From Deinandra increscens subsp. villosa (taxonomy: Eukaryota > Streptophyta > Magnoliopsida > Asterales > Asteraceae): a stretch of 64,000 bases of DNA. The DNA is taken from contig JBCNJP010000003.1 of NCBI GenBank assembly GCA_039602395.1, forward strand, positions 63,726,278-63,790,277, given 5' to 3'. A model generated the notes under the pieces. That model saw only the letters and a program-made list of their open reading frames with translations. It searched no databases and was not told the origin of the DNA. The stretch's first letter is position 1; each line of letters begins with the position of its first letter. The translations under genes were made by a program, and so were the position numbers. Positions 43,401 to 54,670 of this stretch are shown here, piece after piece.

Positions 43401-43409
43401 TATAAGAGG
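43401..43409 (+). promoter_or_regulatory. TATA-like box in LTR of element G
   Basis: GGCTATAAGAGGAGACC is followed about 35 bases on by CACACCACCAC and a CTCACTCTCTCCCTCC tract, then a GC-rich leader with GCCGGCCG. The order matches the promoter segments of the other LTRs in the window. Confidence 0.5.
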
Positions 43410-43894
43410 AGACCAAAACCCATCAAACTATCACACCACCACAAAACCAACTCACTCACTCTCTCCCTCCTCCCTCCCTAGCCGGCCGAGAGCACCCCCA
43501 TAACGCGTTGCCACCGCCGTTGGCCACTACCGGCCACCCTCCTTTCCGCCGGAGACCACCGCTGGACCACCGCCACCCACCTCTTTTTCTCGGTTTTCAA
43601 ATCCTCACCCATTGTTGTGTTTCTAAACCCCTTTTTCTCCTATAATCTCCCATGTTTAGCACCCAAGAAAAACCTACCAAGTCTTGACAACAAAACCATA
43701 CACTACTTGCATTTTGTTAAACCAACTAACAAATCTATGAAATCAAAAGAAAGTAATATGGTGTGCACCATGATTCTTGTGTGCTTGAAATCTTTGATTT
43801 CATGTTACTTGGTTTAACAAAATCTTAACCCATTTATGTTAATAAAACCATAAAAACATGACTAACTAAATCGGATAATTCAATGAGTAGCTTG

Positions 43895-44160
43895 TCCTAA
43901 CACTTGAAAAGTGTTAGTTGATTTAAATGGTTAACATATGTAACTAGTTAATGAAAATGGACCATTTAAAATGGGTGTTCATGTTTATTTAATTAGTCCT
44001 AACACTTGATAAGTGTTAGTTGATCTTTTATATACCTTGTCCTAACACAAAGTGTTAGTGATTGTTATTTACTTATTTTGTCCTAACACAAAGTGTTAGT
44101 AGATTTATTAACTTGATGCTAATTGGTCCTAACACTATAAGTGTTAGTTGATTAAATCAT
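43895..44160. repeat. Fivefold CTAACAC...GTGTTAG palindrome array
   Basis: Five copies of TCCTAACACTT(N2-4)AAGTGTTAG or the shorter TCCTAACACAAAGTGTTAG start at about 43,897, 44,000, 44,040, 44,082 and 44,128. Each is usually followed by TTGATT or GATT. Each copy can form a hairpin with a 7-9 bp stem and a very short loop. Confidence 0.88.
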
Positions 44161-46424
44161 GAGTTATGTTATGTTATTACTAAATAAACATGCATGGAAG
44201 AGCTTATGGTAATTAATCAATAAATCTCCTAACAAGACTAAATGATTTAAAATAATTACATATGTATTTTATGACATGGATTGACTTACATCTAGTAACA
44301 AATAAAGAATTTTATTTAATCTTTGCTAAAAATGGAAGGAATAAAATTTATATCAAATGATTAATTTGACATAAATTCTTGGATTTATTACAAGTTTTAA
44401 CCATTTAAAGACATGTTATAAAATTAGAGGATTTTCTATAAAAAGACATTTGTAGAATAAATATTTTTATAAAAGATTTTTTTTTATAAAAATAATCAGA
44501 AGGCAAGAAATTGACTTTAATTATTTTTATAGGCTTTTAATATTACTTTGATGAATCAAAGTAATCGAAATGGTAATACGTTGCGTAGTAATAAAACCAG
44601 GACCCATACGATGATATACGTGAAAACGTAAATGTTTGAAATCTGAAACCAATTACTTATCATGTTTTATTAAAACAATCCAAAAGCTTATAATAAATAA
44701 ACTTTTATAAATCCAAGCGTCGCCATGTAATGTTTTAAAACAACATTTTAAAAAGAAATGAATATTTCATACAAATGTAATATTGAACGATTTAGATATA
44801 TTAAATGATTAAATGTCGTGACTTAAAATGTATCTTTCAAATGACTCGTGTTTTAAATAAAATGAACTTTGAATAATTATTCATTGTCTAATAATTATTT
44901 ACAAAAGTTATTTTAACTATTATGTAATTAAAGTTCACCAAGAAATGTTAATCGTAACTATTTAAAATAATTATAACTTGCATGATTAACAAATCAAACA
45001 CGTAATTATTTAACTAAAAATAATTATACGAACTTGTAAAAGAAAATAATAAGCATTATTATTTTTAACTCGATGTTCAATACTCGATTTAAATTAATAA
45101 ATGATAATTCTATATTTATATTTATTGAACATAAATATAAATCATCACAAAAAGTATTTATTTTATGAATACTAATAACGGGTTTTCAAAATGAATACAA
45201 ACGGGATTAAAACGTCAAGACTTGACCGGTATCACTTGTGTGACTTATGTTACTCAATTGATTGTAGACGATATGCAAATGCCTTATTATTTGTTTAGGA
45301 CATTACTTGCTACCGTTCCTGCACTGTTTATTCATCATACCTGCTGATCCAGTGAGTTTCACGGCCCCTTTTCTTTTAACTGTTTTTATACTCTCGGGGG
45401 AGAAATCATGAACTGATAAATTCTTTTTACTTAATATTATGGTTTATCTGTTAGCCGTATGACTACTTGTTCTCTTACTGATGCCCAACTATGGTACATT
45501 ATCGTTATGAACATTTGTACAATTGTATCCCACCATTAATTGATTTCAATTAGTTCTGTACGAAACGATAGCTAGTGAATAGATCTATTTGGGTTGGCAA
45601 CCCTGCCCAGTTTGGTAGCTCCAAACCTGACTCCGTACATTGTCAAGGGGTACACGTCAGTTATTTTGCTCTGTTCGGTATCTCTCGGGCGAGATACTAT
45701 GGGTGGGTAAACCGTTAGTATTTGAAATCAAGGTTCAGGTGAGATCATACAACCACAACGGTAAACCAACGTAATATTTAAGTATACTGAAACTGTTTTA
45801 CAAACTTTAAATGTAGAGTCTTAAACCTGTGAACTTCACCAACTTTATGTTGACCTTTTTAAACTCATGATTTCTTAGGTAATTGATGCAATCTATGGAT
45901 GACATGCAAATGGGGCTTCAACATGCTATCGGACCTGCTTTGCCGGAGTCGTAGTCCCAACTATCCCAATAAATCTTTTTATGCTTTTAATATTAAATTA
46001 AGACTTTAAGATTTTCAAATTTAAAACATTGTTTTTTCCACTACTCTTTCCGCTGCAATGAAATGAGGTAATGTTTTCATGAAGTTTAAATATATAATCT
46101 TATTCCGCTGTGTTATAGAATTAATTATATATTAATTTGGTAAACTCCATATTAAACTATTAATCTATCGGTCACGTAATTTTAAAATATGTCACGGGGC
46201 GACCCGAATACCACTGCCAAATCCCAACATGGTGTAGCAGTTGACACAGTCTCAGTTATATCAGTCATATCATCTGTAACAGAAGCACCGAGGGGAGGAT
46301 CCTCTGTGGCCTTCCGTTTTCTGATCAATGGAGTCTCAAGTGTCTCTGTCTCTACTTCCTCAATGTCAATATCATCCAGATAAGTATCATAGTTAATAGA
46401 CTCATCACCTTCAAAATTAAGTTC

Positions 46425-47066
46425 TCATATCCTCACATCATTCAAATCAAATTCTTCCCAATCGGAATCATCAGGAAGATCAACTACTTTCTGCTGAGGA
46501 GGAGGCATATTATGTTCTTCTTCCACAGATGCATTTCTGTTAACAGGAACCTCTTCTCTCACAATCTTTGCAAACTCTCTAAACTTGTCTCCAAACGGCA
46601 TCTTATCCGACAACTTCTTCTTCGGATTTATCATAGGAAACACTTCAATACCCATAGGCTTTGTGACATGGGTGTCATTGGTCTTTCTCAGGTTTGGGTA
46701 TCTTGAATCCAGAACAGACTGGATAAACCTGGGAACAGCAGCAAACTTCTTATCTCTTGACACAACTGCTTTCACATCTTTAAATCTGAGTGCCTGTCTG
46801 AAAGTCTCTTCCGTCAGCATCACCTCAGTAGCTTGAATCTTGGCAAGTATCTGTTTTCCATCATCTGATACTTCTGCTGTCTTTGAGAACTCTTGCTGCA
46901 TCCGTTTGCAAATGACTGGGTTTGTTGTTAGTGCAAAGTGTATGCAGCACTTCTTCAATCCTGCTATCATAGACAGGTACTTCTCTTTGTATTCAGCAGG
47001 TGGATCCAGTAAATAAGCAACCTGATTATAATCTTTGACAAATTCCAAATCCCTGCACTCACACAC
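46425..47066 (-). pseudogene. Env-like (post-pol) ORF, element E
   Basis: The coding frame enters after an acceptor-like ATATGTGTGTGAGTGCAG at about 47,055 and reads DLEFVKDYNQVAYLLDPPAEY, then HFALTTNPVICKRMQQEF, LTEETFRQALRF, RFIQSVLDSRYPNLR and PMGIEVFPMINP. This is the N-terminal half of the post-pol protein family found in SIRE-type Copia elements of Asteraceae as I know it. It has no membrane segment that I can see and no known enzymatic motif. It ends at a stop at 46,425 shortly after a Pro/Asp-rich tail, with similar low-complexity sequence continuing to about 46,200. Confidence 0.72.
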
Positions 47067-47177
47067 ATATAAACATCCAAAAACACACTAAAATTCATCA
47101 GTTTAGGGATTTCTCGAACAACGGACAGCATAACAGCTTAAAATTAAGTGAAAAACTATTGAAAACATCATCAGGTA

Positions 47178-47503
47178 CCTTTCCGATCGAAAAACAGGGT
47201 TTTCGATCGGAAAGCATCCGTCCGATCGGAAAAGTGCCATGGTTACCGAGATCCCTGGTCGAAAAGTACTTAAACCTGATCGAAAAGTAGTGGCTGATCG
47301 AGAAGCTAAAGCTCCTGATCGGAAAGCGTAAGCTCCTGATCGAGAAGTCTAGCTTCCTGATCGAAAAGCCTAAAGGCCGATCGAAAAGCACGAGGGCTGA
47401 TCGAAAAGCCTAAAGACATCGGCAACCAGCGATCGAGAAGCATTAGGGCTGATCGAAAAGCACGAGGGGCTGATCGGAAAGTCCCTGATGCGATCGAAAA
47501 GTA
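47178..47503. repeat. GATCGAAAAGC short-word array, element E
   Basis: About twenty words of the type TGATCGAAAAGCCT or GATCGGAAAGC lie upstream of the env-like ORF on the minus strand and run into the assembly gap. One minus-strand frame through the array is open and reads as repeats like FSIR-L-FPIRSF, but the composition alone produces this. Position and style match the arrays of the other elements, with yet another word. Confidence 0.9.
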
Positions 47504-48003
47504 NNNNNNNNNNNNNNNNNNNNNNNNNNNNNNNNNNNNNNNNNNNNNNNNNNNNNNNNNNNNNNNNNNNNNNNNNNNNNNNNNNNNNNNNNNNNNNNNN
47601 NNNNNNNNNNNNNNNNNNNNNNNNNNNNNNNNNNNNNNNNNNNNNNNNNNNNNNNNNNNNNNNNNNNNNNNNNNNNNNNNNNNNNNNNNNNNNNNNNNNN
47701 NNNNNNNNNNNNNNNNNNNNNNNNNNNNNNNNNNNNNNNNNNNNNNNNNNNNNNNNNNNNNNNNNNNNNNNNNNNNNNNNNNNNNNNNNNNNNNNNNNNN
47801 NNNNNNNNNNNNNNNNNNNNNNNNNNNNNNNNNNNNNNNNNNNNNNNNNNNNNNNNNNNNNNNNNNNNNNNNNNNNNNNNNNNNNNNNNNNNNNNNNNNN
47901 NNNNNNNNNNNNNNNNNNNNNNNNNNNNNNNNNNNNNNNNNNNNNNNNNNNNNNNNNNNNNNNNNNNNNNNNNNNNNNNNNNNNNNNNNNNNNNNNNNNN
48001 NNN
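47504..48003. other. Assembly gap, exactly 500 N
   Basis: The second gap of the same length. It begins inside the element E array and ends next to the antisense gene of a Tat-type element, so the tandem array probably broke the assembly. Confidence 0.98.
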
Positions 48004-48083
48004 TTGTTGTTTGTTACTTGTCTATTACAGGAAAAAGAAAAAAGTTTCACCAAACAAACCACCAAAAACCTAAAAAAGTGGGC

Positions 48084-49775
48084 TCAGACCGTTGCATTGT
48101 CCTCATCGCCCACTGTCTTCTCCTCTTCCGCCTGCTTCACCGCATCCTCCAGCTTCTTTCCCTCTCCCAGCTCCACCACGTAAGCCCTTGTCATCGCCAC
48201 CGGAGGATCCAGAACCGTCTTTGAGGAGCCGCCATCGTTCCCATCTTTCCCTTCCCCATCACCGTCTCCTCCTAACGATTCCAAGACCAGTTTCCAGCCT
48301 GTGATATCCCAACCTGGCACTTGGAAGCCAGCCGCTTCAGCCTCTTCAGCCATTTGGATTTTGCATTCCAGGACGCCCCGGGCAGCCGAGAGTTGGCCTA
48401 TTTCAGCATCAGTGGCCATCTTGGCTTCCAGGGTTTGACGCTGCTCGGCGAGCTTATGCTCGTAGAACAGGGTTTTACCCTTAGCAGTGTCGGCTTGGGC
48501 CTGGATCTTCTCGTTGGCTTCAGCAAGCTTCCGCTCCATGTCCATGGCCTGGGTGCTCAGCTTCTCAATACCCTGCACAAACAGGAATCCTGGTCAACAG
48601 CTGCAACAGGTATGAAACTAACATAAAAATTGTATGAGCTTCTTACCAGGTTGATCATGGTCTGCATCGAGAGGATCTTGTTGCTGACCTCGAAAGGGGC
48701 AAGATCTTCAAAGGTTTCCAGGTACACCACGGGAGCTGCAGGAGTCTCAGGAGCCTTTCGCTTCTTGGAAGCTGAGGCCTTTGGCCGGATGACAGGCGGC
48801 TTGGAGGTGGTAGGATGCTCAAGCTGTTCCTTCTTGACCTTGAGCAGATTGTCAAGATCCTTTAGGGAAAATGAGGCGCCGGATTTGGGAGCTGCGAACA
48901 GAAACATGCTATTAACATTCAGGATGCTCGAATAAATAAGCAGTTCATAATCCTACAAAGACTTACCAGACATGGCGGAAGTATGATCGGCTGAGTAGCT
49001 GTTTTCACTGGTTGTTGCTTCGAGGACCAGGGCTCTTTTGCTGGCAGGAATCTGGTAAACTGCTTCAAGCTTCTTGAAATCAGGCTGCTTCTTGATGAGA
49101 TTCTCGAACTTGGGTGCTGCAAAAAAGAAAACAACAGAGAAGTTAAAAATATATTAAAGATTTAATGACAATGAAAGACATCAGTATCCTACCCTTCTCA
49201 ACCCACTTCAATGGCAATTCCATCCCCACAGGAATCGAATCTCGTTTGACAAAGAAAAAACGCTTCTTCCAATCATGGTCATTGTGAGAAGCTCGGGGAA
49301 TCAACTGGGAGGTGGATGTGCGAGCCTTGAGAATAAACCGGATACAACCATGGGTTCTTAACTGGTATGCTTCACAGATCTCAGGAATCCCAATGTTGAG
49401 ATTCCTGGTTTGGTTCAACTGATCCAGAGAATACAGGATTCTCCAGACCATTGGCATGGTTTGGGAGTAAGAAAGTCGGGTGGTCTTGAAGAACTGGGTG
49501 ATAAGCTCCGGAAAGGGGAACGTCATCCCAAGCAAGAAAGGGTAGTACATGAAGCAAACCCAGGTGGTGGAGATGAAATTGGACTTGGTTTGAGAATCGA
49601 AGGGTCGAAAAATGGTTTCCGGCGGAAAGATATCGGAGTTCTTCAACTCGAGTATATCGTCGTCATCGAAAGTGCAGGTTTCTTCCTCACAGGGGATAAT
49701 GTACCCCTGATCATGGAAATCCTCGACGACCGGAGAGCTTAACGAAGAAGATGATCAGGTGTTTTTCTTGGCCAT
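48084..49775 (-). pseudogene. Spliced antisense gene of a Tat-lineage Gypsy element (PF04195-like)
   Basis: Four exons can be drawn on the minus strand: 49,775-about 49,190; 49,117-48,966; 48,891-48,646; about 48,572-48,084, with clear junctions (TTTTTTGCAG|CACCC, CATGTCTG|GTAAGT, CTGTTCGCAG|CTCCC, CAACCTG|GTAAGAAG, TGTGCAG|GG). Exon 1 carries YYPFLLGMTFPFPELITQF and MPMVWRILYSLDQLNQ, matching the domain known as putative gypsy-type transposon (PF04195). Exons 3-4 are Lys-rich and then coiled coil (ERKLAEANEKIQAQ). A TGA seven codons after the start ATG breaks the product. The LTR at 50,047 is on the plus strand, so this gene runs antisense to its element, as described for extra ORFs in Tat elements. 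Confidence 0.72.
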
Positions 49776-50046
49776 AGCCGAAAAACGAGAAGAAAAGCAA
49801 GAAAACGAAGAGGGACGGACCTGGAATATCGGAGAAGCTCGAGAAGTTTTGTGAAGAAGATGGTGAAAATCTCAATTTCGGATCTCCTATTTAAAGAAAA
49901 GATCATGATTAGCATCACATCACTTGAATGCCGAGAATCTGTCCCATCGCAACTGCTTTTACCGTTTACACGCCGTGAAAAGAGCATCTTTTTTAATTTT
50001 AACAGTTGTCGAGCTTATCCACATCTGTTGAAATTCAAGGGGCAAT

Positions 50047-50629
50047 TGTTGAGGGTATATTTTCAGGATGCTCGCAGGAAGCTCAGATAGTTCAGGAATC
50101 CTATTATCGTCTGGGAATCCCGTCTACTCAGGTATCCTGATTTATTTTATTTTGCTAACCCTCTTATTTGCCACGTGTTTATTTGACCTCATACCAACGA
50201 AGTCAATAACTACTTCCGAAACTTAAGCTCCAGCTACGGCAGATCGTGAACCAAGTGAACGAAGAGGACCCATAACGGTCAAGTTAGTTGGACGATAGGA
50301 TCCCGGGAATCCCGGAAAGTTTGTTATCATTGTATTTGTTATATAAATCGAGGATTCGATCAGTAGGAACACACGTTGAACACACTTTAGATCACTTACG
50401 AACGCACAACATTGTATCACATAGTTCTGATCGATCAAACCTCCAACCCGTTGTAATTTTTCATTTGGTTATCAATAAAAGTGCTAGGCAGCAGGCTCTT
50501 CAGGCCGGCTCCCGAGGTTTTTTTGCTAGGATTCCTAGAGGCAACTCGAAGGATCCTGGATTTTTCCCTCATTACATCCTTGTGTTCGACTTTACATTTC
50601 AAGCATATTGACAAGCACACTACCTCACA
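50047..50629 (+). repeat. 3' LTR of a Tat-type Gypsy element (583 bp)
   Basis: It begins TGTTGAGGG right after a purine run (TTCAAGGGGCAAT) and ends CTACCTCACA. A TATA box TATATAAAT lies at about 50,340 and AATAAAA at about 50,474, both in plus orientation. The neighbouring antisense gene, position and orientation make this the 3' end of a truncated Tat-lineage element. Confidence 0.78.
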
Positions 50630-50644
50630 TTCTAAGTTTGGAAT

Positions 50645-50946
50645 ATGAAATTCCTTTATGAATTTTTTACCAAAACAATAGCGGCCAACATCAGGCAGGA
50701 TACTTGGTTAGCATCCCTTACCAGGCGGTCATGCGCTGCACGAGCAACTGCAGTATTATTTGCAGGCTCTGTAGGCACCGTAGCATCCAAAACATGGAGC
50801 TTGTTGGCCATCTTGAGCACAATCTTGAGATTACGGAACCAGTCAAGGAAGTTGGTGTCATTAAGTTTCTCCTTCTCAAGGATAGACTTAAGTTGGAAGG
50901 TGTCATTGGGTGTATTATTTTCGTTGTTGTTAGCGATCTGAAACAT
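50645..50946 (-). pseudogene. N-terminus of a Copia gag (element H)
   Basis: The minus strand from an ATG at 50,946 encodes LKSILEKEKLNDTNFLDWFRNLKIVLK, a common Copia Gag start of the retrotran_gag/UBN2 kind, then AHDRLVRDANQVSCLMLA. Homology fades and a stop appears just before the Tat LTR at 50,629, so the rest is lost. Confidence 0.85.
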
Positions 50947-52753
50947 TATGACAATATATTTTAGTATTTTCGATGTTTAGCCTAAATTCAATTATGGTAA
51001 GTTCTAATTGAATAAAGGATGGGATTCCACTTAACTTAATTACTAAAGGTAGTTGTAGCATGCAATCAATAGTAATTAAATAAATAGACAAACAACTATT
51101 GTCAATTGTGAGGACCAGTCACAATACCCGTTTATGAGGCCGTAATAACATCGAATGCTTTATGCGATACGTTTAGCCTCATCTATGCCCACTGCTATTT
51201 ACAAGGATCCACGTTACGGTGTTGTAGCTCCAATAACATGACCCCCTGCAAAGTAGAGGAATAGTTATCCGAGGTGGCCACACGTACAACTACTGTGATG
51301 TTGCTCCAATAGTTGTACCTTGGAATACACCCTACATGCCAAGTACGGTGTTGTAGCTCCAATACTGACGTTTCGGTAAATGCATTCCAAGTTGGGCTTG
51401 ACCTAGGATGGCATAAACTATAAATTTTAGACTTAACAAATAGGGTTATTTAATCAGCTTTTAGTTGATGATTATTTATCGCAAAGTCAAATTAGATAAC
51501 CTAATTAAATTGACTATGTTATCGCGAAGCATACATAACGAAAACAAGCATGCAAGCCTTTTAAGAGTTTATAAATTTCATAAATTTCAAAAAACTCTTT
51601 AATTGGTTATATATTTTTGTTGAGTTAAAAATACCTTATTTAAAACTCATTTATCTTTCGATTGCAAAATATCTTTTAAACTCATTTTAAAACAATTTTA
51701 ATGTGTTTAAGTTGGTTAAATAAATTAAGCAACACAATCACAATGTTGTACATGTATTCGGCCCTATTAAGGGTTTCAGTATTGCTAGATCCTTTCAGCA
51801 ATACCGAATAAAGTCTAGGGACAAAAACAACACACAAGGATGAAAACGGCATCTTGTTGTCTTCTATGGCTCCCACTGACTCCAAGACTCCTCTTGAACT
51901 TGATTGGATCTTCAAGTCTTCAGGTTGAGAAACTTTCAATTAGGAGACCTGCCAAATATGGAAAGTTCTATTTCTGGAAACCTGCCAAATTTGGAAGGTG
52001 CCAGATTTATGAAGTTACCATTTCTGGAAACTTGCCAAAACGGGAAAGTTTCCGAATTTCAAAGCATGAGCCAAAATAGTAAAATTTCTAAAATTGAAAA
52101 GTTACTAAAATTAGAAACGTACTAAATTAGGAAAATGCCTAAATTGGAAACATTTCCAAATTTCGAAAACGAGCCAAAACAACAAACTTTCCAAAATTGG
52201 AAACTTGTTAAATTGAGAAAGTTCCAAAATTAGAAACCCGGACCGAAATAGGACTTGCCAAAATTGAAAAGTTACTAAATCAGGATAGTTGCCAAAATTA
52301 GAAACACATCTGAATCAGAGACTTGCCAAAATTGGGAACTTGCTATTTCGGGAAGTTCTCAAAATATAAATACATTTAAATAAATAAATAAAACTTAAAT
52401 ATATATATATTACAAATTTGAACCCAAAAACACTATGCCAACCGAAAAACTTAATCTATTACAATTGGGCCAAAACATGGGCCAAAACAAAAATAGATAA
52501 ATGCAATCAAACAATCCACGTAGTTTCTAAAAAGGGTCGGGCCGAATACACTTATATAAATAAAAACAATCGAACTATTATAATTGCATAATTTTGGTGG
52601 ATCCAAATCGACCAAAATATTTATATGCAATTATATATATAATTAATAAAATTAATTACAATTTTAATTCGCACCTTTCGGGTTGTTAAACCCCAGTATG
52701 CGAATTCACCGGTTTAAAACACGACCGGTCTAGATTTGCAACTGGTGATCAAT
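50947..52753 (-). other. 1.8-kb leader of element H
   Basis: Non-coding sequence between gag and the PBS, unusually long for a Copia leader. It holds repeated GGTGTTGTAGCTCCAATA segments (51,225, 51,350 and a similar one near 51,305) and the short-word array below. No gene is seen. Confidence 0.6.
51905..52345. repeat. CTTGCCAAAATTGGAAA short-word array, leader of element H
   Basis: About twenty degenerate words of the type CTTGCCAAAATTGGAAA, alternating with GGAAAGTT and GAAACTT, lie between the PBS and gag of element H. It is a fifth word in the same architectural position. Confidence 0.85.
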
Positions 52754-52765
52754 GCTCTGATACCA
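52754..52765 (-). other. Primer-binding site of element H
   Basis: TGGTATCAGAGC on the minus strand, initiator tRNA-Met type, a few bases inside the LTR. Confidence 0.9.
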
Positions 52766-52769
52766 CTTT

Positions 52770-54227
52770 TGGATTTTGCCAGTGGTATTTGGGTCACGGG
52801 TAGTAATTTTAATTTTTATTAGAACCCGTTTTACTAATTGTATTACCGGATACAATTATATATATTTAACTACATTAATTAAATCAGAGTGCAAACGCGT
52901 ATATTAAATACATAAATAAAACAAACGCGAAAAACCAAATGATAAAATAAACAGCAAGATCTAATCACCGACATGCAAATACTAGTTATACATATATTTC
53001 GATACAATATATATATATATATATATATATTTAAATCAATATTCAAATATTTAAATTAAATAAATCGTGATAAATAAATATAACGATTTATCTAATTATC
53101 ATAATCGGTATTATGATTTGATGTAAACCGAAAGTGTTTAGATCTTGAACGCTCGGATGTATCGGACAACTGTTCGAGACACTGAGGTTCAACGAGACAA
53201 GCGCTAGGGTTGTGAAAACTTACCGGAGAAGCAAGCTGGGGTATAGGTTCAAAACATTAGCAGAAAAATACACCAAACGTAACAGGAAGAAATCTGGTGA
53301 CGGCCGACGGCGGCGAAGCGGTGGTGCAACGGCGGAGGGCGGAGCTGCGGTGGCGGTGTGGTTGCGGACGAACGAAAACAGGCGGCGGTCGGAGGTCGGT
53401 GGTGCAGCGGCGATCGGCGGTGGAGATGCGATGATCAGCGGCAGCGGCGGTTCCCGGATGAACGGCAGCGGCGAGAGACGGTCGCCAGCGGAGGATCGCG
53501 ACGGTGGAGGAAGCCGGAGAACGAGGGCGATTGCGGCCTTACGGTGGCCGGCGGTGGTCGTAGAGAGAGAGGGGGAGAGGGTGACAAAAATTGTAAGGGG
53601 ATTGGGAGAGATTATGGTGCAACCTTTAATCTGTAAATGAGCTCCCTATTTATAAGCCCCACAAACCTGTATTGTTGATAAACTACAATTGGTTTATTTA
53701 ATAATAATCTAGGCTTATCTCTTATCTCTTAACCAGTTATAGATAAACTATAACTGATTCAAACCTCTTAATTATCCATCCAGGTTTAGATAATCATAGG
53801 TTTAAATAAAACTATTTTATTTAAACTACTATTATCCATCCACGTTTTAGGGACAATTATCTATTAAATAACTATTTATTTAATCAATATTATCCAACCA
53901 TAATTTAAATAAAGCTAATTAATAAACTAACTTTTTTTGGAATACTAATAATAACAATTATTATTTTGTATTATCATCGACTAATAATAATTAACAATTA
54001 ATAATTATATTTCTGTCTTTTATTATTAATAAATTAATAATATGAGGAAATGATTAATTATTATTTATATCAATATATAAATAACAATATTAATTATTTA
54101 TGTTTTTGCAGAACGACGTTTACTAATTAAACGTGTTCGGTTCTCGTTGCCCTCAGTGTAACTCTTACAGGTCACAACCGGGTCGGGTTCTTAGAAATTG
54201 TCGGGTCTGGACATATAATATCCAACA
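52770..54227 (-). repeat. 5' LTR of element H (about 1.46 kb)
   Basis: The minus strand starts TGTTGGATATTATATG and ends GGCAAAATCCA next to the PBS. The TATA box is at plus-strand TATTTATA 53,647-53,654, and downstream of it is a CTCTCTCTCTACGACC tract and a GC-rich leader (53,280-53,580). An (AT)n run lies at 53,009-53,031. The plus-strand frame 53,212-53,640, rich in Gly and Arg, lies antisense in this GC-rich leader and is not considered a gene. Confidence 0.8.
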
Positions 54228-54670
54228 TATTTATACCCGTTTAGTCCGAACAAAATTTATATACATAGTCCGGCCCCATCCTTTTTGACTCCATGAATTT
54301 CGGTCCCAACCGCCTTTCAGCCCAAGCTTCGCCCCTAAGCGCAACATCGTTTAAAAGGGGATTCAAATTTTTTTTTGGAGGTTTAATTTAAACATGTTGT
54401 GAAATGACTAAATTATTCTTCAGTTAATAGACATATTTTAACCCCGTTAGAGCTAAATGACCTTTTTCAAAACAAGTAGATAAGTTAAAAGATGTCTAGT
54501 GTAATTATGTTAGTTAAATGACCTAATCTATAATTCCTATAAAACATAAGGGACCTTTTCTGTAATTTACTCTATAATGTTTAATATATCTACATAGATA
54601 ATCTCTTAAAAATCAATGAGCTATCATATTATATTTATATACTAATTTGCAACTTGCTTGAATAGTAAAA
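54228..54670. other. Unassigned stretch between LTR and Helitron-like sequence
   Basis: AT-rich sequence without a trusted ORF or repeat ends. It is the right flank of element H. Confidence 0.4.

Larger units (their letters stand above)
42409..46194 (+). repeat. 3' LTR of element G (about 3.8 kb)
   Basis: It starts TGTGACACCTCG after the polypurine tract. The end is placed at ATATGTCA (46,194), just before env-like sequence begins; the right boundary is uncertain because no 5' LTR is present for comparison. Inside are a TATA-like TATAAGAGG at 43,401-43,409, then CT-rich and GC-rich leader sequence (43,440-43,600), a palindrome array at 43,895-44,160, and AT-rich sequence. Confidence 0.7.

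Noticed and set aside
49410..50090. Plus-strand frames near the Tat LTR as candidate genes
   Set aside because: They lie antisense to the clear exons of the PF04195-like gene, or are short and cross a polypurine tract.
53212..53640. Gly/Arg-rich plus-strand frame in the LTR of element H
   Set aside because: GC-rich leader of the LTR read antisense; composition explains the open frame.
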